Source: Corynebacterium tapiri (GTDB lineage: Bacteria > Actinomycetota > Actinomycetes > Mycobacteriales > Mycobacteriaceae). Taken from it: DNA of 64,000 nt. A program made the translations under genes and the position numbers. Shown one piece after another: positions 27,486-37,278 of the stretch. The stretch spans positions 186,001 to 250,000 of the forward strand of contig NZ_VDHJ01000003.1 of NCBI RefSeq assembly GCF_006334925.1, read 5' to 3'. The notes under the pieces are model-generated. The model was given only the letters and a program-made list of their open reading frames with translations, ran no database searches and was not told the DNA's origin. Each line of letters starts with the position of its first letter. Position 1 is the stretch's first letter.

Positions 27486-29222
27486 ATGTCCCCTCTATCC
27501 CGCGCCGGCGTCATCGCGCTGTGTGCTTCCACCGCGCTGAGCGCGTTTGCACTTCCTGCGGGAGCGGAGATCGTCGATAAGCCCGTTCATGCAGCTGGAA
27601 CCGAGTCGATCACCTTGAGCCCGATCGGGTCCTACGACACCGGGATTCTGGATGAGTCTGCGGCTGAGATCGTGTCTTACCACAAGCAGTCGACGACAAT
27701 CCTGACGGTGAATGCGCAGGCAGGACACATTGATCTGCTCGATGCTTCTGATCCCACGCAGCTGGCCAAGCGCGGGGAGCTGGCCGTTGAGGGCTACACG
27801 CTGAACTCCGTGGACGTGCGTGCCGACGGCTTGGCGGTCGCCGCCGCAGAGCCCGCCGAGGACAAGACTGCGCGTGGCAAGGTGGTGTTCTTCAACGTCG
27901 CCGACGGCGTGATCTACCGCGAGGTGGAGGTCGGGTCGCTGCCGGACATGGTCACCTTTAACGAGGACGGCAGCTTTGCGCTGGTGGCCAACGAAGGCGA
28001 GCCGGCAGAGGACTACTCCGTGGACCCGGAGGGGTCGGTCTCCGTGATCTCGGTGCCAGCCGAGCCCAATGGCGACTATGAGGCGCGCACCGCCGGCTTC
28101 GGCGCCTGGGACGCGCAGAGCCCCGAGGAGCTGTTTGCCCAAAACAACATCCGTGTCTTCGGCCCGGAGTCCAGCCTGCGCGCCTCGGTGAACTTTGAGC
28201 CCGAGTACATCACCGTCGACGGCGACAAGGCCTACGTGACGCTGCAGGAGAATAACGCGATCGCGGTGGTGGACATCGCCACCGCCACGGTGACTGACGT
28301 GTTTGGGCTGGGCACCATTGATCGCAACGAGGTGCCGTTCGATCCCTCAGACAAGGACGAGACCTTCGAGCCGCGCACGTATCCGGTGAAGTCTCTTCCG
28401 CTTCCCGACGCCGTGTCTCACGTGAACGTCGGCGGCACCACCTACCTGGTCACGGCGAATGAGGGTGACTCGCGCGATTGGAAGGGCTACTCCGAGGAGA
28501 TTCGCGTCAAAGACCTGGGAGATCCGAAGGAGACCGAGTTTGGTGGGCTGGACCCGGAGGTCTTTGGCCCCGAGCTGGCCGAGGATGAGCACCTGGGTCG
28601 GTTGAACATCACCACCGCGCACGGCTACGACGCCGAGCGCAAGGTGTTCACCGAGCTCTACACCTTTGGCGGGCGCGGGATCGGGGTCTACACCACCGAC
28701 GGCCAGCTGGTGGCAACCTCGGGCGATGAGTTCGAGCGCATCACCGGCCAGGCGCTGCCGGAGTACGTGAATTCCAACCACTCCGAGTCCAACTTTGAGG
28801 GCCGCTCGGACGACAAGGGCCCGGAGCCCGAGGCGCTGACCACCGCCGAGATCGCCGGTGTTCCCTACGCGTTTGTGGGCAACGAGCGTGTGGGCGGGAT
28901 CATGGTGTACGACCTGAGCACTCCGCAGGCGCCGAAGTTTGTGACGTACGTGAACAACCGCGACTTCTCCGTCTCCGCCGAGGATGATGGCCTGGCCGGG
29001 GCCGGCGACCTGGGCCCGGAGGGCGTGAAGTTCATCGCGGCCGCGGATTCCCCGAACGGCAAGCCACTGTTGGTGGTGGGCAACGAGGTGTCTGGTTCTA
29101 CGACCGTGTTTGAGATCGGCGGCCCGGCTACCGAGTTCGCCGGCCCGGGGGCGTCGTCTGAGCTGCCGGGCAGCTCACTGTCCTCCGGCAGCTCACTGTC
29201 CTCCGGCAGCTCCCTGTTCTAG
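27486..29222 (+). CDS. Secreted choice-of-anchor-I-like beta-propeller protein
   Basis: A 578-residue exported protein. A Sec signal peptide ends near residue 27 (LPAGAEI). The mature part is rich in repeated beta blades of the choice-of-anchor I type, with LVANEGEP, SVISV, YVTLQENNAIAVVDI and ALTTAEIAGVPYAFVG motifs. Such proteins are surface-associated, often next to phosphatases or nucleotidases. The C-terminal tail is GSSLSSGSSLSSGSSLF, encoded by 18-bp tandem repeats. AAGGAG lies about 7 nt before the ATG. The last 30 bp overlap the convergent marR gene. The function is unknown. Confidence 0.75.
   Translation: MSPLSRAGVIALCASTALSAFALPAGAEIVDKPVHAAGTESITLSPIGSYDTGILDESAAEIVSYHKQSTTILTVNAQAGHIDLLDASDPTQLAKRGELAVEGYTLNSVDVRADGLAVAAAEPAEDKTARGKVVFFNVADGVIYREVEVGSLPDMVTFNEDGSFALVANEGEPAEDYSVDPEGSVSVISVPAEPNGDYEARTAGFGAWDAQSPEELFAQNNIRVFGPESSLRASVNFEPEYITVDGDKAYVTLQENNAIAVVDIATATVTDVFGLGTIDRNEVPFDPSDKDETFEPRTYPVKSLPLPDAVSHVNVGGTTYLVTANEGDSRDWKGYSEEIRVKDLGDPKETEFGGLDPEVFGPELAEDEHLGRLNITTAHGYDAERKVFTELYTFGGRGIGVYTTDGQLVATSGDEFERITGQALPEYVNSNHSESNFEGRSDDKGPEPEALTTAEIAGVPYAFVGNERVGGIMVYDLSTPQAPKFVTYVNNRDFSVSAEDDGLAGAGDLGPEGVKFIAAADSPNGKPLLVVGNEVSGSTTVFEIGGPATEFAGPGASSELPGSSLSSGSSLSSGSSLF
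29169..29219 (+). repeat. 18-bp tandem repeats encoding the GSSLSS tail
   Basis: Two complete units of GGCAGCTCACTGTCCTCC (29169-29186, 29187-29204) and most of a third at the 3' end of the secreted-protein gene. The marR stop codon (29193-29195, minus strand) lies inside the second unit. Confidence 0.85.
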
Positions 29223-29666
29223 GCGCTGCGTGTGTGCCTTGAGGCTGGATTCGATCGCCTTGAGGTAGCGCAGCACGGTGTCTTGTTCCTCGGGTGAGAG
29301 TGCCGCGACGATGTCCTCGGACTCGGCGAGCACCGGGGCGAGCATGCTCATCACCTGCGCGTAGGCGGTGGGTGTGGCCTCGACGACGGTGCGGCGGCGA
29401 TCCTGCGGGTGGGTAGCGCGCGTGACGTGACCGCGGGCGACCAGGCGGTCGATCACCGTGGTGGTGGCCGCGTTGGTCAGGTGTAGGCGTTTGGCCAGGT
29501 CCGTGGGCGAGTGCGGGCCCTGTTTGAGCAGTAGCTGGACTGCGCGGAAGTCGGTGGCGTTCATGCCGGCGGTGTTAGCGGCCTGAAAGGCGATCTCGTC
29601 ATTCCACTTGAGCACCTCAAAGAGGCGGCGGGAGATCGGGTGAAAGCGCGGGGTGGGGGTGGTCAT
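29193..29666 (-). CDS. MarR-family transcriptional regulator
   Basis: A 157-residue winged-helix regulator. The MarR core reads MNATDFRAVQLLLKQG, SPTDLAKRLHLTNAATTTVI and RLVARGHVTRATHPQDRRRT, the last being the wing. Long N- and C-terminal helices form the dimer interface. The ATG at 29666 has AGGA 9 nt upstream. It is divergent from the MMPL transporter with an 87-bp gap holding a pseudo-palindrome, so it probably controls the transporter and itself. Its C-terminal codons overlap the repeat tail of the convergent gene. Confidence 0.88.
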   Translation of the reverse strand: MTTPTPRFHPISRRLFEVLKWNDEIAFQAANTAGMNATDFRAVQLLLKQGPHSPTDLAKRLHLTNAATTTVIDRLVARGHVTRATHPQDRRRTVVEATPTAYAQVMSMLAPVLAESEDIVAALSPEEQDTVLRYLKAIESSLKAHTQRLEQGAAGGQ

Positions 29667-29696
29667 GGAGATTCGTCCTGGAATTTCTGCACCATC

Positions 29697-29723
29697 GGAT
29701 AGTACGATTTTCTAAGTATATCC
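29697..29723. promoter_or_regulatory. Candidate MarR operator over the divergent promoters
   Basis: A 27-bp AT-rich pseudo-palindrome bounded by GGATA and TATCC between marR and the MMPL gene. It contains a minus-strand -10-like TACTAT and a plus-strand TAAGTATAT. The inner arms match poorly, so the call rests on position and the outer arms. Confidence 0.45.
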
Positions 29724-29753
29724 ACCTCTCTCCCACCCACACAGGAGGCAGGC

Positions 29754-31709
29754 GTGTCGCCTCGCATTGTCCGACGCTCCCGCTGGGCCAGCGCGATCCT
29801 CATGCTCATCGGCATTGGGCTGATCCTCATCGGCCCCACCCCACAGCCCAGTAATCCCACGGGCATGATGCCGGACGACGCGGACTCCACCCGCGTGTCC
29901 CAGATCGTCGCCGAGCAGGGCGAGCCGGGAGACAACCAGGCGGTGGTGTTCTTTAGCTCCAGCTCGGGCACGTTGGATGTTGCCCGCCTGCAGGAGATCG
30001 CCCAGGAACTCGGCGGGCCACTGATCCCCAACGAGGACGCCACCGCGGCACTCGTGCCCACCACCATCGAGAGCTCCACGCTGACGGGCAACAGCGAGGC
30101 CGTGACCCAACTGCGCGAGCGCCTCAACGCCGAAGCCCCACAAGGTGTCAGCGTCAAGGTCACCGGCCCGGCGGCAATCAGCGCGGATCTGTCCGCCGTG
30201 TTCGAGGGCGCCAACGTCACGCTGTTGGCGGTGACCGGGCTGATCGTGGCCGTGCTGCTGATTTTCACCTACCGCTCCCCCGTGCTGTGGATCATCCCGC
30301 TGGCGGTCATTGGCGTCGCGGATCGCGTGGCGGCCACCGCTTTTACCTGGGTGCTCGGCGCGCTGGGAATGACGTGGAACGAGTCGACGGCCGGCATCGT
30401 CTCGGTGCTCGTCTTCGGCGCCGGCACCAACTACGCGCTGCTGCTGATCTCACGGTACCGCGACGAGCTCACCCAGCAGGCCGATCGCTTCGCGGCTATG
30501 GCCACAGCACTTCGCCCCACAGCCACCACGGTCGTGGCCAGCGGCGGCACGGTGATCGTGGGAGTGGCCTGCCTGCTGCTATCTGCCACCCCGGCCAACC
30601 GCGGCCTGGGCGGTGCGGCGATGGTGGGCATCCTGATCGCCATGTTCTTTGTGCTGGCAGCCCTGCCCGGCGCGCTCGTGGCGTGCGGGCGCTGGGTGTT
30701 CTGGCCCAGGCGCCCGGAGCCGGGCACACAGGTCACACACGGCGTGTGGGCCAAGGTGGCGGACTACGTGGCCGCGCGCCCGGTCAAGGTCGCGTCAGTC
30801 ACGCTGATCGGTCTCCTCGCGGCGGCGGCGGGCTACCCGTTCGCCTCGGTGGGACTGAAGCAAGAGGACCAGTTCATCTCCACCCCGGAGTCGGTCACCG
30901 CGGCCGCCGAGCTGCGCGAGGCCTTCCCGGAGAACAACGCCACGCCGGCGCGCGTACTCACCACCGAGCCCGAGCGCGTCACCCAGGAACTCACGGCCGC
31001 GGGCATCACCGCCACGCCGCCGGAACAGCTCGGCGAGTGGACGAGCATCCAGGCGACCGCCTCACCCGAAGGCACCGAGCTCGTGCCGGCGATCAGGGAT
31101 GCGGTTGCCGGCACCGACACGCTCGTGGGTGGACAGGATGCCCAGCTTATCGACGCCGCCCGCTTCGCAGCCCAGGATCGAACGCTCATCTTCCCGCTTG
31201 TACTGCTGGTGATCCTGGCAGCGTTGATGGTGTTGCTGCGCAGCGTGCTCGGCCCGGTGATCATGGTCGCCTCGGTGCTGCTGACCAACCTGGCCGCGTT
31301 GGGCTTGGGCTGGTGGGTCAGCACGGGCATCTTCGGCTTCGAGCGTTTTGCGGAGACCACTCCCCTGTACTCGTTCGTGTTCCTCGTGGCACTGGGCATC
31401 GACTACTCGATCTTCCTGATTACCCGCACGCGCGAAGAGGCGGCCACTGCCGGCACCCGCGATGGGGTGCGCACGGCGGTGGCCGCCACGGGAGGGGTGA
31501 TCACCTCCGCCGGAATCCTCCTGGCCGCAGTCTTCGCGGCCCTGGGAGTTCTGCCGCTGGTAGCACTCGCTCAGATCGGCGTGGTGATCTTTGTGGGCGT
31601 GCTGCTGGACACCCTGGTGGTCAGGCCCCTCCTCATCCCGGCGCTAGTCATGGTGCTGGGAGAGAAGTTCTGGTGGCCGGGAGGCGTCGAGAAGCGAGAG
31701 ACTACTTAA
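29754..31709 (+). CDS. MMPL-family transporter
   Basis: A 651-residue RND-superfamily exporter of the MMPL type with about 12 membrane helices in two halves. Each half has a large extracytoplasmic loop (about residues 35-155 and 375-475). The second half keeps the proton-relay motif GIDYSIFLITRTREE. In the first half the matching segment is GAGTNYALLLISRYRDE, lacking the Asp. Mycolata use MMPL pumps for envelope lipids, but other members export drugs. The GTG start has AGGAGG 5 nt upstream. The divergent MarR gene suggests induction by a small molecule, perhaps an exported compound. Confidence 0.88.
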   Translation: MSPRIVRRSRWASAILMLIGIGLILIGPTPQPSNPTGMMPDDADSTRVSQIVAEQGEPGDNQAVVFFSSSSGTLDVARLQEIAQELGGPLIPNEDATAALVPTTIESSTLTGNSEAVTQLRERLNAEAPQGVSVKVTGPAAISADLSAVFEGANVTLLAVTGLIVAVLLIFTYRSPVLWIIPLAVIGVADRVAATAFTWVLGALGMTWNESTAGIVSVLVFGAGTNYALLLISRYRDELTQQADRFAAMATALRPTATTVVASGGTVIVGVACLLLSATPANRGLGGAAMVGILIAMFFVLAALPGALVACGRWVFWPRRPEPGTQVTHGVWAKVADYVAARPVKVASVTLIGLLAAAAGYPFASVGLKQEDQFISTPESVTAAAELREAFPENNATPARVLTTEPERVTQELTAAGITATPPEQLGEWTSIQATASPEGTELVPAIRDAVAGTDTLVGGQDAQLIDAARFAAQDRTLIFPLVLLVILAALMVLLRSVLGPVIMVASVLLTNLAALGLGWWVSTGIFGFERFAETTPLYSFVFLVALGIDYSIFLITRTREEAATAGTRDGVRTAVAATGGVITSAGILLAAVFAALGVLPLVALAQIGVVIFVGVLLDTLVVRPLLIPALVMVLGEKFWWPGGVEKRETT

Positions 31710-32907
31710 ACAGTTCCTTCGTAGCGATCTCCGCGCCCTTGACCACGGACTCGAGCTTGGCCCAGGCGAGCTGATGGTTCAGGCGGCCGCCAAGACCGCA
31801 GTCGGTGGAGGCGACGACGTTCTCCGGCCCGACCTGCTCGGCAAACTTGATGATGCGATCGGCAACCAGGCGGGGATGCTCGATCGCATTGGTGGAGTGC
31901 GACACCAGGCCGGGGTAGATCACGGAGTTCTCGGGCAGGGTGCGGTTGGTCCACACGCGCCACTCGTGGGCGTGGCGGGGGCTGGAGCCCTCGAAGGAGT
32001 AGCCGCCGACCTTGGCCTCGAGGATGACGTCGATGATGTCCTCGAACGGCACGTCGGTGGCGTGCGGGCCGTGCCAGGAACCCCAGCAGATGTGCAGGCG
32101 GGTCTGCTCGCGCGGCAGGCCCTCGAGGGCGGAGTTGATGGCGTCGATGCGGATCTTCAGCCAGTCCTGGAAGTCGGCAACGCTGGGCTCCGGGTTGATC
32201 TGGTCCCAGGCCTCGGCCAGATCAGGGGCGTCGAGCTGGACCGTGAAGCCGGCATCGGTGATCGCCTTGTACTCGTGGTGCAGGGCGGCTCCGCAGGCGT
32301 TGACCAGGTCGGTGTCGTTGTCGTAGTACTCGTTCTTCAAGCGAGCGGCCGATCCCGGAGACAGTGCAGCGATGAAGCCATCCTTGGCCCCGTGCTTGTC
32401 CATGGCCTCGCGCAGCAGCTTGGCGTCGGTGGCCACCTCTTCCTGTCCGATGTAGGTGACTTCACCGGTGAACTTGGGGTTGCCCACCTTGGCTCGGCCG
32501 GCGAAGATGCCGGACTCGGGGTCATTGTAGGCATCGGCAAACAGAGCACGATCGCGGCGATCAGCAAAGGAGGTCAGCTTGATGTTGCCCGGGGTGGAGC
32601 GCACGACGTCCTGGGCGGCCCAGCGGTCCTCGTCGGTCATGGTCAGCCCACCCAGGCGAGAGAACGAGTAGTTCCACCACGCGCCGTAATCGACGGCACC
32701 GGAGGTGATGTGGCCGTACTCGCCCTCGTTGATGATGTCCACGCCGAGTTCGACCTGGCGGCGCACTACCTCGTCGATCGAAGAGCGCAGGATGGCAAAG
32801 AACTCCTCGTCGCCAATCGAGCCTTCTGCGCGGCGTTTGTTGGCGTCGAGGAGTTCTGGGGTGCGAGGCAGGGAGCCGACGTGCGTCGTGCGGATCTTGT
32901 TCGCCAT
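31702..32907 (-). CDS. Cobalamin-independent methionine synthase family protein (MetE C-domain-like)
   Basis: A 401-residue protein corresponding to the catalytic half of MetE. TTHVGSLPR opens the domain. Zinc and substrate landmarks appear as HICWGSWHG near residue 263, SFEGSSPRHAHEW near 292, and STDCGLGGR near 380. It lacks the N-terminal MetE half, so it may use a methyl donor other than methyltetrahydrofolate-triglutamate. The ATG at 32907 has GGAG 11 nt upstream; an upstream TTG is less likely. A perfect McbR-type operator and a good promoter lie before it, linking it to the sulfur amino-acid regulon. Confidence 0.82.
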   Translation of the reverse strand: MANKIRTTHVGSLPRTPELLDANKRRAEGSIGDEEFFAILRSSIDEVVRRQVELGVDIINEGEYGHITSGAVDYGAWWNYSFSRLGGLTMTDEDRWAAQDVVRSTPGNIKLTSFADRRDRALFADAYNDPESGIFAGRAKVGNPKFTGEVTYIGQEEVATDAKLLREAMDKHGAKDGFIAALSPGSAARLKNEYYDNDTDLVNACGAALHHEYKAITDAGFTVQLDAPDLAEAWDQINPEPSVADFQDWLKIRIDAINSALEGLPREQTRLHICWGSWHGPHATDVPFEDIIDVILEAKVGGYSFEGSSPRHAHEWRVWTNRTLPENSVIYPGLVSHSTNAIEHPRLVADRIIKFAEQVGPENVVASTDCGLGGRLNHQLAWAKLESVVKGAEIATKELFK

Positions 32908-32943
32908 GGAAGAGGAATCTCCGTTCAATTGAAACCTGCGGTA

Positions 32944-32959
32944 TAGACTATGCGGTCTA
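32944..32959. promoter_or_regulatory. McbR-type operator TAGAC-N6-GTCTA
   Basis: An exact match to the C. glutamicum McbR consensus, 36 bp before the ATG of the MetE-like gene. It overlaps the -10 box TAGTCT (32945-32950, minus strand) and part of the 18-bp spacer to the -35 TTGAAG (32969-32974), the expected place for a repressor. Confidence 0.8.
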
Positions 32960-33011
32960 CTTTAGCAGCTTCAATGATACGACCACGCCGCACCGGCCTG
33001 AACCCCGCGGA

Positions 33012-33503
33012 CTAGGTCAGATCCAGCACCATGACGGTGTACGGGTTGTCCTTGACCTTCACCGTTTTAAAGCCCAGGCGCTCGTACAACGCGCGGGCAC
33101 GCGGGTTGTCATCGTGGACGCACAGGGAGAGCTGCTTGGCCCCGCGGTCGCGCGCCAGCTCAGCGGACTTCTTCAACAGCTCGGTCCCCAGGCCACTTCC
33201 GCGGTAGCGGCTCTCCACGGCGATGGCGACCTCCGGGATGCCCTCTGCGACGTAGCCCTCACCGTGGGAATCGTCCGTGCCGTAGACCAGCCAGGCTCCA
33301 CCAGCGGGGTTCTTCAGGTCCTCGTCGATTACGAGCACTCCCCCGCGCTCTGCGTCCCATTCGTCGACGTAGACGCGGGTGGCCTCGAGGAACTCCTGCG
33401 AATCCGGATTCTTCGTCTCATCCCCGAAGACATCCGCCAGGTAGTTCAGGCGGTAGATGTACGTCTTATCTTCAGCTGTAGTTTCTCGGAAAATAAAACT
33501 CAT
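33012..33503 (-). CDS. GNAT-family N-acetyltransferase
   Basis: A 163-residue acetyl-CoA-dependent acyltransferase. Motif A is AIAVESRYRGSGLGTELL near residue 92, with the R/Q-x-x-G-x-G/A loop as RYRGSGLG. Motif B is NPRARALYERLGFKTV. The acceptor is unknown. The ATG at 33503 lies 7 nt after a TACCGT -10 box, so it is probably leaderless. The 104-bp gap to the MetE-like gene downstream holds that gene's own promoter and operator, so the two are not obviously one operon. Confidence 0.85.
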   Translation of the reverse strand: MSFIFRETTAEDKTYIYRLNYLADVFGDETKNPDSQEFLEATRVYVDEWDAERGGVLVIDEDLKNPAGGAWLVYGTDDSHGEGYVAEGIPEVAIAVESRYRGSGLGTELLKKSAELARDRGAKQLSLCVHDDNPRARALYERLGFKTVKVKDNPYTVMVLDLT

Positions 33504-33510
33504 ACTTACT

Positions 33511-33516
33511 ACGGTA
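33511..33516 (-). promoter_or_regulatory. -10 box of the GNAT gene, leaderless geometry
   Basis: TACCGT on the minus strand ends 7 nt before the ATG at 33503. Confidence 0.5.
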
Positions 33517-33546
33517 ACGAAACTACTGAGCCACTGAGGCCGAAAT

Positions 33547-36500
33547 CTATCCCAGAATGCCCGGCCCCATCGTCGCCTTCAGGTCGCCCATCAAGTTGCC
33601 GCCGCGTTCCACGCGCAGGTGCTCGCCCAGGACCATGAGCGTGGACTCCTCCCCGTTGACAAGGTTGAGGTACACGTCCGACTCGCCCTTGTTTTTGACC
33701 AACACCTCCTTGAGCTTGCGGATGTTCTCCAGGGTGCATTGCTCGGTGCGCATGGTCAGGCGCAGCGGCAGGCCGGCACCGCCGCCGGGGCCGAGCTCAG
33801 GCACGCGGATGTCATCGCAGAACAGGCTCACGCGCTCATCTCGGATGGACACGTGCACCTTGGCCAGGATGATGTTGTCCTCCACGATCTGGGGTGCGAC
33901 CAGTGAGTAGACCTTGTTGAACACCAAAATCTCCACCTGCGCGCCGTGGTGATCCTCCACCGTGACGATCGCCCACGGCGAGCCGTCCTTCTTGGAGAAG
34001 CGCCGGTCCACGCCCGAGATGATTCCGCCGATGATCATCTCCTGCTTGTTACGCACCTCGCCGGAGAGAATCGTCGTCAATTGCGTATCCGTCTGCGCGG
34101 AGATCGCATCCTCAAAGCCGTCGAGCGGGTGACCAGAGACATACAGGCCCAGCATCTCGCGCTCGAGGGTCAGCTCATGCTTGCGCTCCCACTTCTGATC
34201 CGGCACCTCGATGGCGAAGACGTTGTTGGCACTGGAGTCCTCGGCACCCAGCCCCGCGAAGAGGTCAAACTGCCCCTTGTCTGCGGCCTTCTTGGTGGTC
34301 AGCACGCTATCGACGGCGTCCTCATGAATGAGCATGAGCCCCTTGCGCGGGTGCCCGAGGGAGTCAAAAGCACCGGCCTTGACCAGGGATTCGGTGATGC
34401 GCTTGTTGCACGGCAGCAGGTCGATCTTGTCCAGGTAGTCGCCGAAGGATTCAAACGCACCCTTGGTGCGTCGCGTCTCGACGATCGATTCCACCACCTC
34501 GCGCCCCACATTGCGGATCGCGCTCATGCCGTAGCGGATGTCCTCGCCCACGGCCATGAAGTCCTGGTCGGACTCGTTGACGTCCGGCGGCAGCACCTTG
34601 ATACCCAGGTGGCGGCAGTCGGCCAGGTAGATCGCGGACTTGTCCTTCTTATCCCCCACCGAGGTCAAAAGGGCCGCCATGTACTCCGGCGTGTAGTTGG
34701 CCTTGAGATATCCCGTCCAGTAGGACACCAGGCCGTAGCCGGCGGCGTGCGACTTGTTGAACGCGTAGGACGCGAAGGGCTCGATTGTTCCCCAGAGGGC
34801 GTCGACCGCGTCCTTGGAATACCCGTTGGAGAACATGCCCTGAGAGAACTTCTCGTACTGCTGGGCCAGCACTTCCGGCTTCTTCTTACCCATGGCTTTA
34901 CGGAAGCCATCGGCCTCGCCGGCGGTGTAGTTGGCTACCTTGCGCGAGATCTCCATGATCTGCTCCTGGTAGACGATCAGACCGTAGGTCTCCTCCAGGA
35001 TCTCCTTGAGCGGCTCCTCCAGCTCCGGGTGGATCGGGGTAATCGGCTTGCGCCCGTTCTTGCGGTCGGCGTAGTCCAGGTGGGCGTTCACACCCATCGG
35101 GCCCGGGCGGTAGAGCGCCAGCGAAGCCACGATGTCATTGAAGCCGGTGGGCTTCATACGCTTGAGCAGCTCCTGCATGCCGCCGCCGTCGAGCTGGAAC
35201 ACGCCCAGGGTGTCGCCGCGTCCGAGTAGCTCGTAGACCTTCGGGTCGTCGGTCTCCAGATTGTCCAGGAGCACCGTCTCGCCGCGGTTCTTCTTAATGT
35301 TCTCGATGGCATCACCGATCACCGTGAGGTTGCGCAGGCCCAGAAAGTCCATCTTGAGCAGGCCGATGGCCTCACAGGCCGGGTAGTCCCAGCCGGTGAT
35401 GATCGCACCGTCGGCCGGGCGCTTCCACATGGGGATGTGGTCCAGCAGGCGCACGCTGGCCATAATCACGGCACAGGCGTGCACGCCGGCCTGGCGCACC
35501 ACGCCTTCCAGGCCGCGGGCGGTTTCGTAAATCTTGGCTACGTCCGGGTCGGTCTCGATCATGCCGCGCACCTCCGAGGCCTCCGCGTAGCGCGCGTGCT
35601 CCGGGTCGGTGATGCCGGCCAGCGGGATGTCCTTGGCCATGATCGCCGGTGGCAGGGCCGCGTTGATGCGGTCGGCCATCTGGAAGCCGGGCTGACCAAA
35701 GTTGACCTTCGCAGCGTCCTTGATGGCCTGTTTGGTCTTCACGGTGCCGAAGGTGATCACCTGAGCAATCTTGTCTTCACCCCAGCGCTGCGCCGCGTAG
35801 GTGATCATCTCGCCGCGGCGGCGATCGTCGAAGTCGATATCGATATCGGGTGCAGACGGTCGCTCGGGGTTAAGGAATCGCTCGAAAAGCAGGCCGTGCT
35901 CGATCGGGTCGATGTTGGTGATCGTGAGTGCATACGCCACCAACGCGCCGGCGGCCGAGCCACGGCCCGGCCCCACGCGGATACCGATGGAACGGGCGTG
36001 CTTGATCAGCTCGGCCACGATGAGGAAGTAGGACGGGTATCCCTTGCCGTCGATGACGTCGATCTCGTACTTGGCGCGCTCGATGTACTCTTCGGGGACC
36101 TCGCCGCCGTCGAAACGCTTCTTCAATCCCTCCATGACCTCGTGGGTGAGCCAGGAGGTTGGGGTCTCGCCCTCGGGGACGTCGGCGATGGGCATGCGGT
36201 CGTGGGTGTGGTCCTCCCACATCTCGCCGTAGTCCTGGACGCGCTCGGCGATCCAGAGGGTGTTGTCGCAGCCCTTGGGCACCATCTCGTCCCAGATCTC
36301 GCGCATCTGCTCGGCGGACTTGATGTAGTAGCCGGAGCCGTCGAACTTGAAGCGGTCGGCGTCCAGGAGGGTCTTGCCCGTCTGCACGCAGAGCATGGCC
36401 TCGTGCGCGGGTGCCTGGGACTCGAGGACGTAGTGGCAGTCGTTGGTCACCAGCGGGGGCAGGTCGAGCTTGCGGCCAATATCCAGCAGCTCGTCGCGCA

Positions 36501-37104
36501 CGCGCTTCTCGATGCTCAAGCCGTGATCCATCAGCTCGAGGAAGTAGTTCTCGCGCCCATAGATGTCCTGCCACATGGCCGCGGCTTCCAGGGCCTCGTC
36601 GTACTGGCCCAGGCGCAGGCGGGTCTGCACATCTCCGGAGGGGCAGCCGGTGGTGGCGATGATGCCGTCGGCACGCTCGGCGATGAGCTCGGCATCCATG
36701 CGCGGCCACTTACCCAGCTGGCCCTCGTAGGAGGCCATCGAGGACAGGTAGAACAGGTTGCGCAGACCGGTGGCGTTTTCCGCCAGCATCGTCTGGTGCA
36801 GGTAGGCACCGGAGGCCGAGACGTCGTCCGACTTCTGATCCGGCGTACCCCAGCGCACGCGCGACTTATTGAAGCGGCTTTCCGGCGCCATGTACGCCTC
36901 AATGCCGATGATCGGCTTGATCCCGGCCTCGGTCATCTTGCGGTAGAACGCGTTGGAGCCGAACATGTTGCCGTGGTCGGTCATTCCCACCGCCGGCATG
37001 CCCTGGCGCTTGACCTCCTCGGCCAACAAGTCCACCTTGGCCATGCCGTCGAGCATGGAATATTCCGTGTGATTGTGCAGATGAACGAATGACCGCTTCC
37101 CCAT
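33547..37104 (-). CDS. dnaE: DNA polymerase III subunit alpha
   Basis: An 1185-residue replicative polymerase. The N-terminal PHP domain reads [15 protein letters not shown] and [10 protein letters not shown]; in actinobacteria this domain carries the proofreading exonuclease. The polymerase palm has [12 protein letters not shown] near residue 422, with the catalytic aspartates, and GPGRGSAAG just before. Fingers, a tandem HhH and an OB-fold domain follow, and the length is normal for DnaE1. A TAGGAT box ends 8 nt before the ATG at 37104, so the message looks leaderless. It is divergent from gntP. Confidence 0.98.
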   Translation of the reverse strand: MGKRSFVHLHNHTEYSMLDGMAKVDLLAEEVKRQGMPAVGMTDHGNMFGSNAFYRKMTEAGIKPIIGIEAYMAPESRFNKSRVRWGTPDQKSDDVSASGAYLHQTMLAENATGLRNLFYLSSMASYEGQLGKWPRMDAELIAERADGIIATTGCPSGDVQTRLRLGQYDEALEAAAMWQDIYGRENYFLELMDHGLSIEKRVRDELLDIGRKLDLPPLVTNDCHYVLESQAPAHEAMLCVQTGKTLLDADRFKFDGSGYYIKSAEQMREIWDEMVPKGCDNTLWIAERVQDYGEMWEDHTHDRMPIADVPEGETPTSWLTHEVMEGLKKRFDGGEVPEEYIERAKYEIDVIDGKGYPSYFLIVAELIKHARSIGIRVGPGRGSAAGALVAYALTITNIDPIEHGLLFERFLNPERPSAPDIDIDFDDRRRGEMITYAAQRWGEDKIAQVITFGTVKTKQAIKDAAKVNFGQPGFQMADRINAALPPAIMAKDIPLAGITDPEHARYAEASEVRGMIETDPDVAKIYETARGLEGVVRQAGVHACAVIMASVRLLDHIPMWKRPADGAIITGWDYPACEAIGLLKMDFLGLRNLTVIGDAIENIKKNRGETVLLDNLETDDPKVYELLGRGDTLGVFQLDGGGMQELLKRMKPTGFNDIVASLALYRPGPMGVNAHLDYADRKNGRKPITPIHPELEEPLKEILEETYGLIVYQEQIMEISRKVANYTAGEADGFRKAMGKKKPEVLAQQYEKFSQGMFSNGYSKDAVDALWGTIEPFASYAFNKSHAAGYGLVSYWTGYLKANYTPEYMAALLTSVGDKKDKSAIYLADCRHLGIKVLPPDVNESDQDFMAVGEDIRYGMSAIRNVGREVVESIVETRRTKGAFESFGDYLDKIDLLPCNKRITESLVKAGAFDSLGHPRKGLMLIHEDAVDSVLTTKKAADKGQFDLFAGLGAEDSSANNVFAIEVPDQKWERKHELTLEREMLGLYVSGHPLDGFEDAISAQTDTQLTTILSGEVRNKQEMIIGGIISGVDRRFSKKDGSPWAIVTVEDHHGAQVEILVFNKVYSLVAPQIVEDNIILAKVHVSIRDERVSLFCDDIRVPELGPGGGAGLPLRLTMRTEQCTLENIRKLKEVLVKNKGESDVYLNLVNGEESTLMVLGEHLRVERGGNLMGDLKATMGPGILG

Positions 37105-37112
37105 AAGCCGTC

Positions 37113-37118
37113 ATCCTA
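37113..37118 (-). promoter_or_regulatory. -10 box of dnaE, leaderless geometry
   Basis: TAGGAT on the minus strand ends 8 nt before the ATG at 37104. Confidence 0.6.
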
Positions 37119-37278
37119 TCGGGGTGCGCAAGTCGGACCTTGTGGGGTTGTTGCGCTCGCTTATCGACGGGGGTTTGGGGGCGGAATGTGAAAGCGAATC
37201 CGACTGACCCCGGGTGGGCTGCACAGTTAAGGTGAACCCAAAGTTAATTCTTGCTCCTCGGTTGTGAAAGGCCAGCTC

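Noticed and set aside
33946..37092. Long open frames antisense to dnaE
   Set aside because: Val/His/Leu-rich shadow sequence with no motifs; dnaE is unambiguous.
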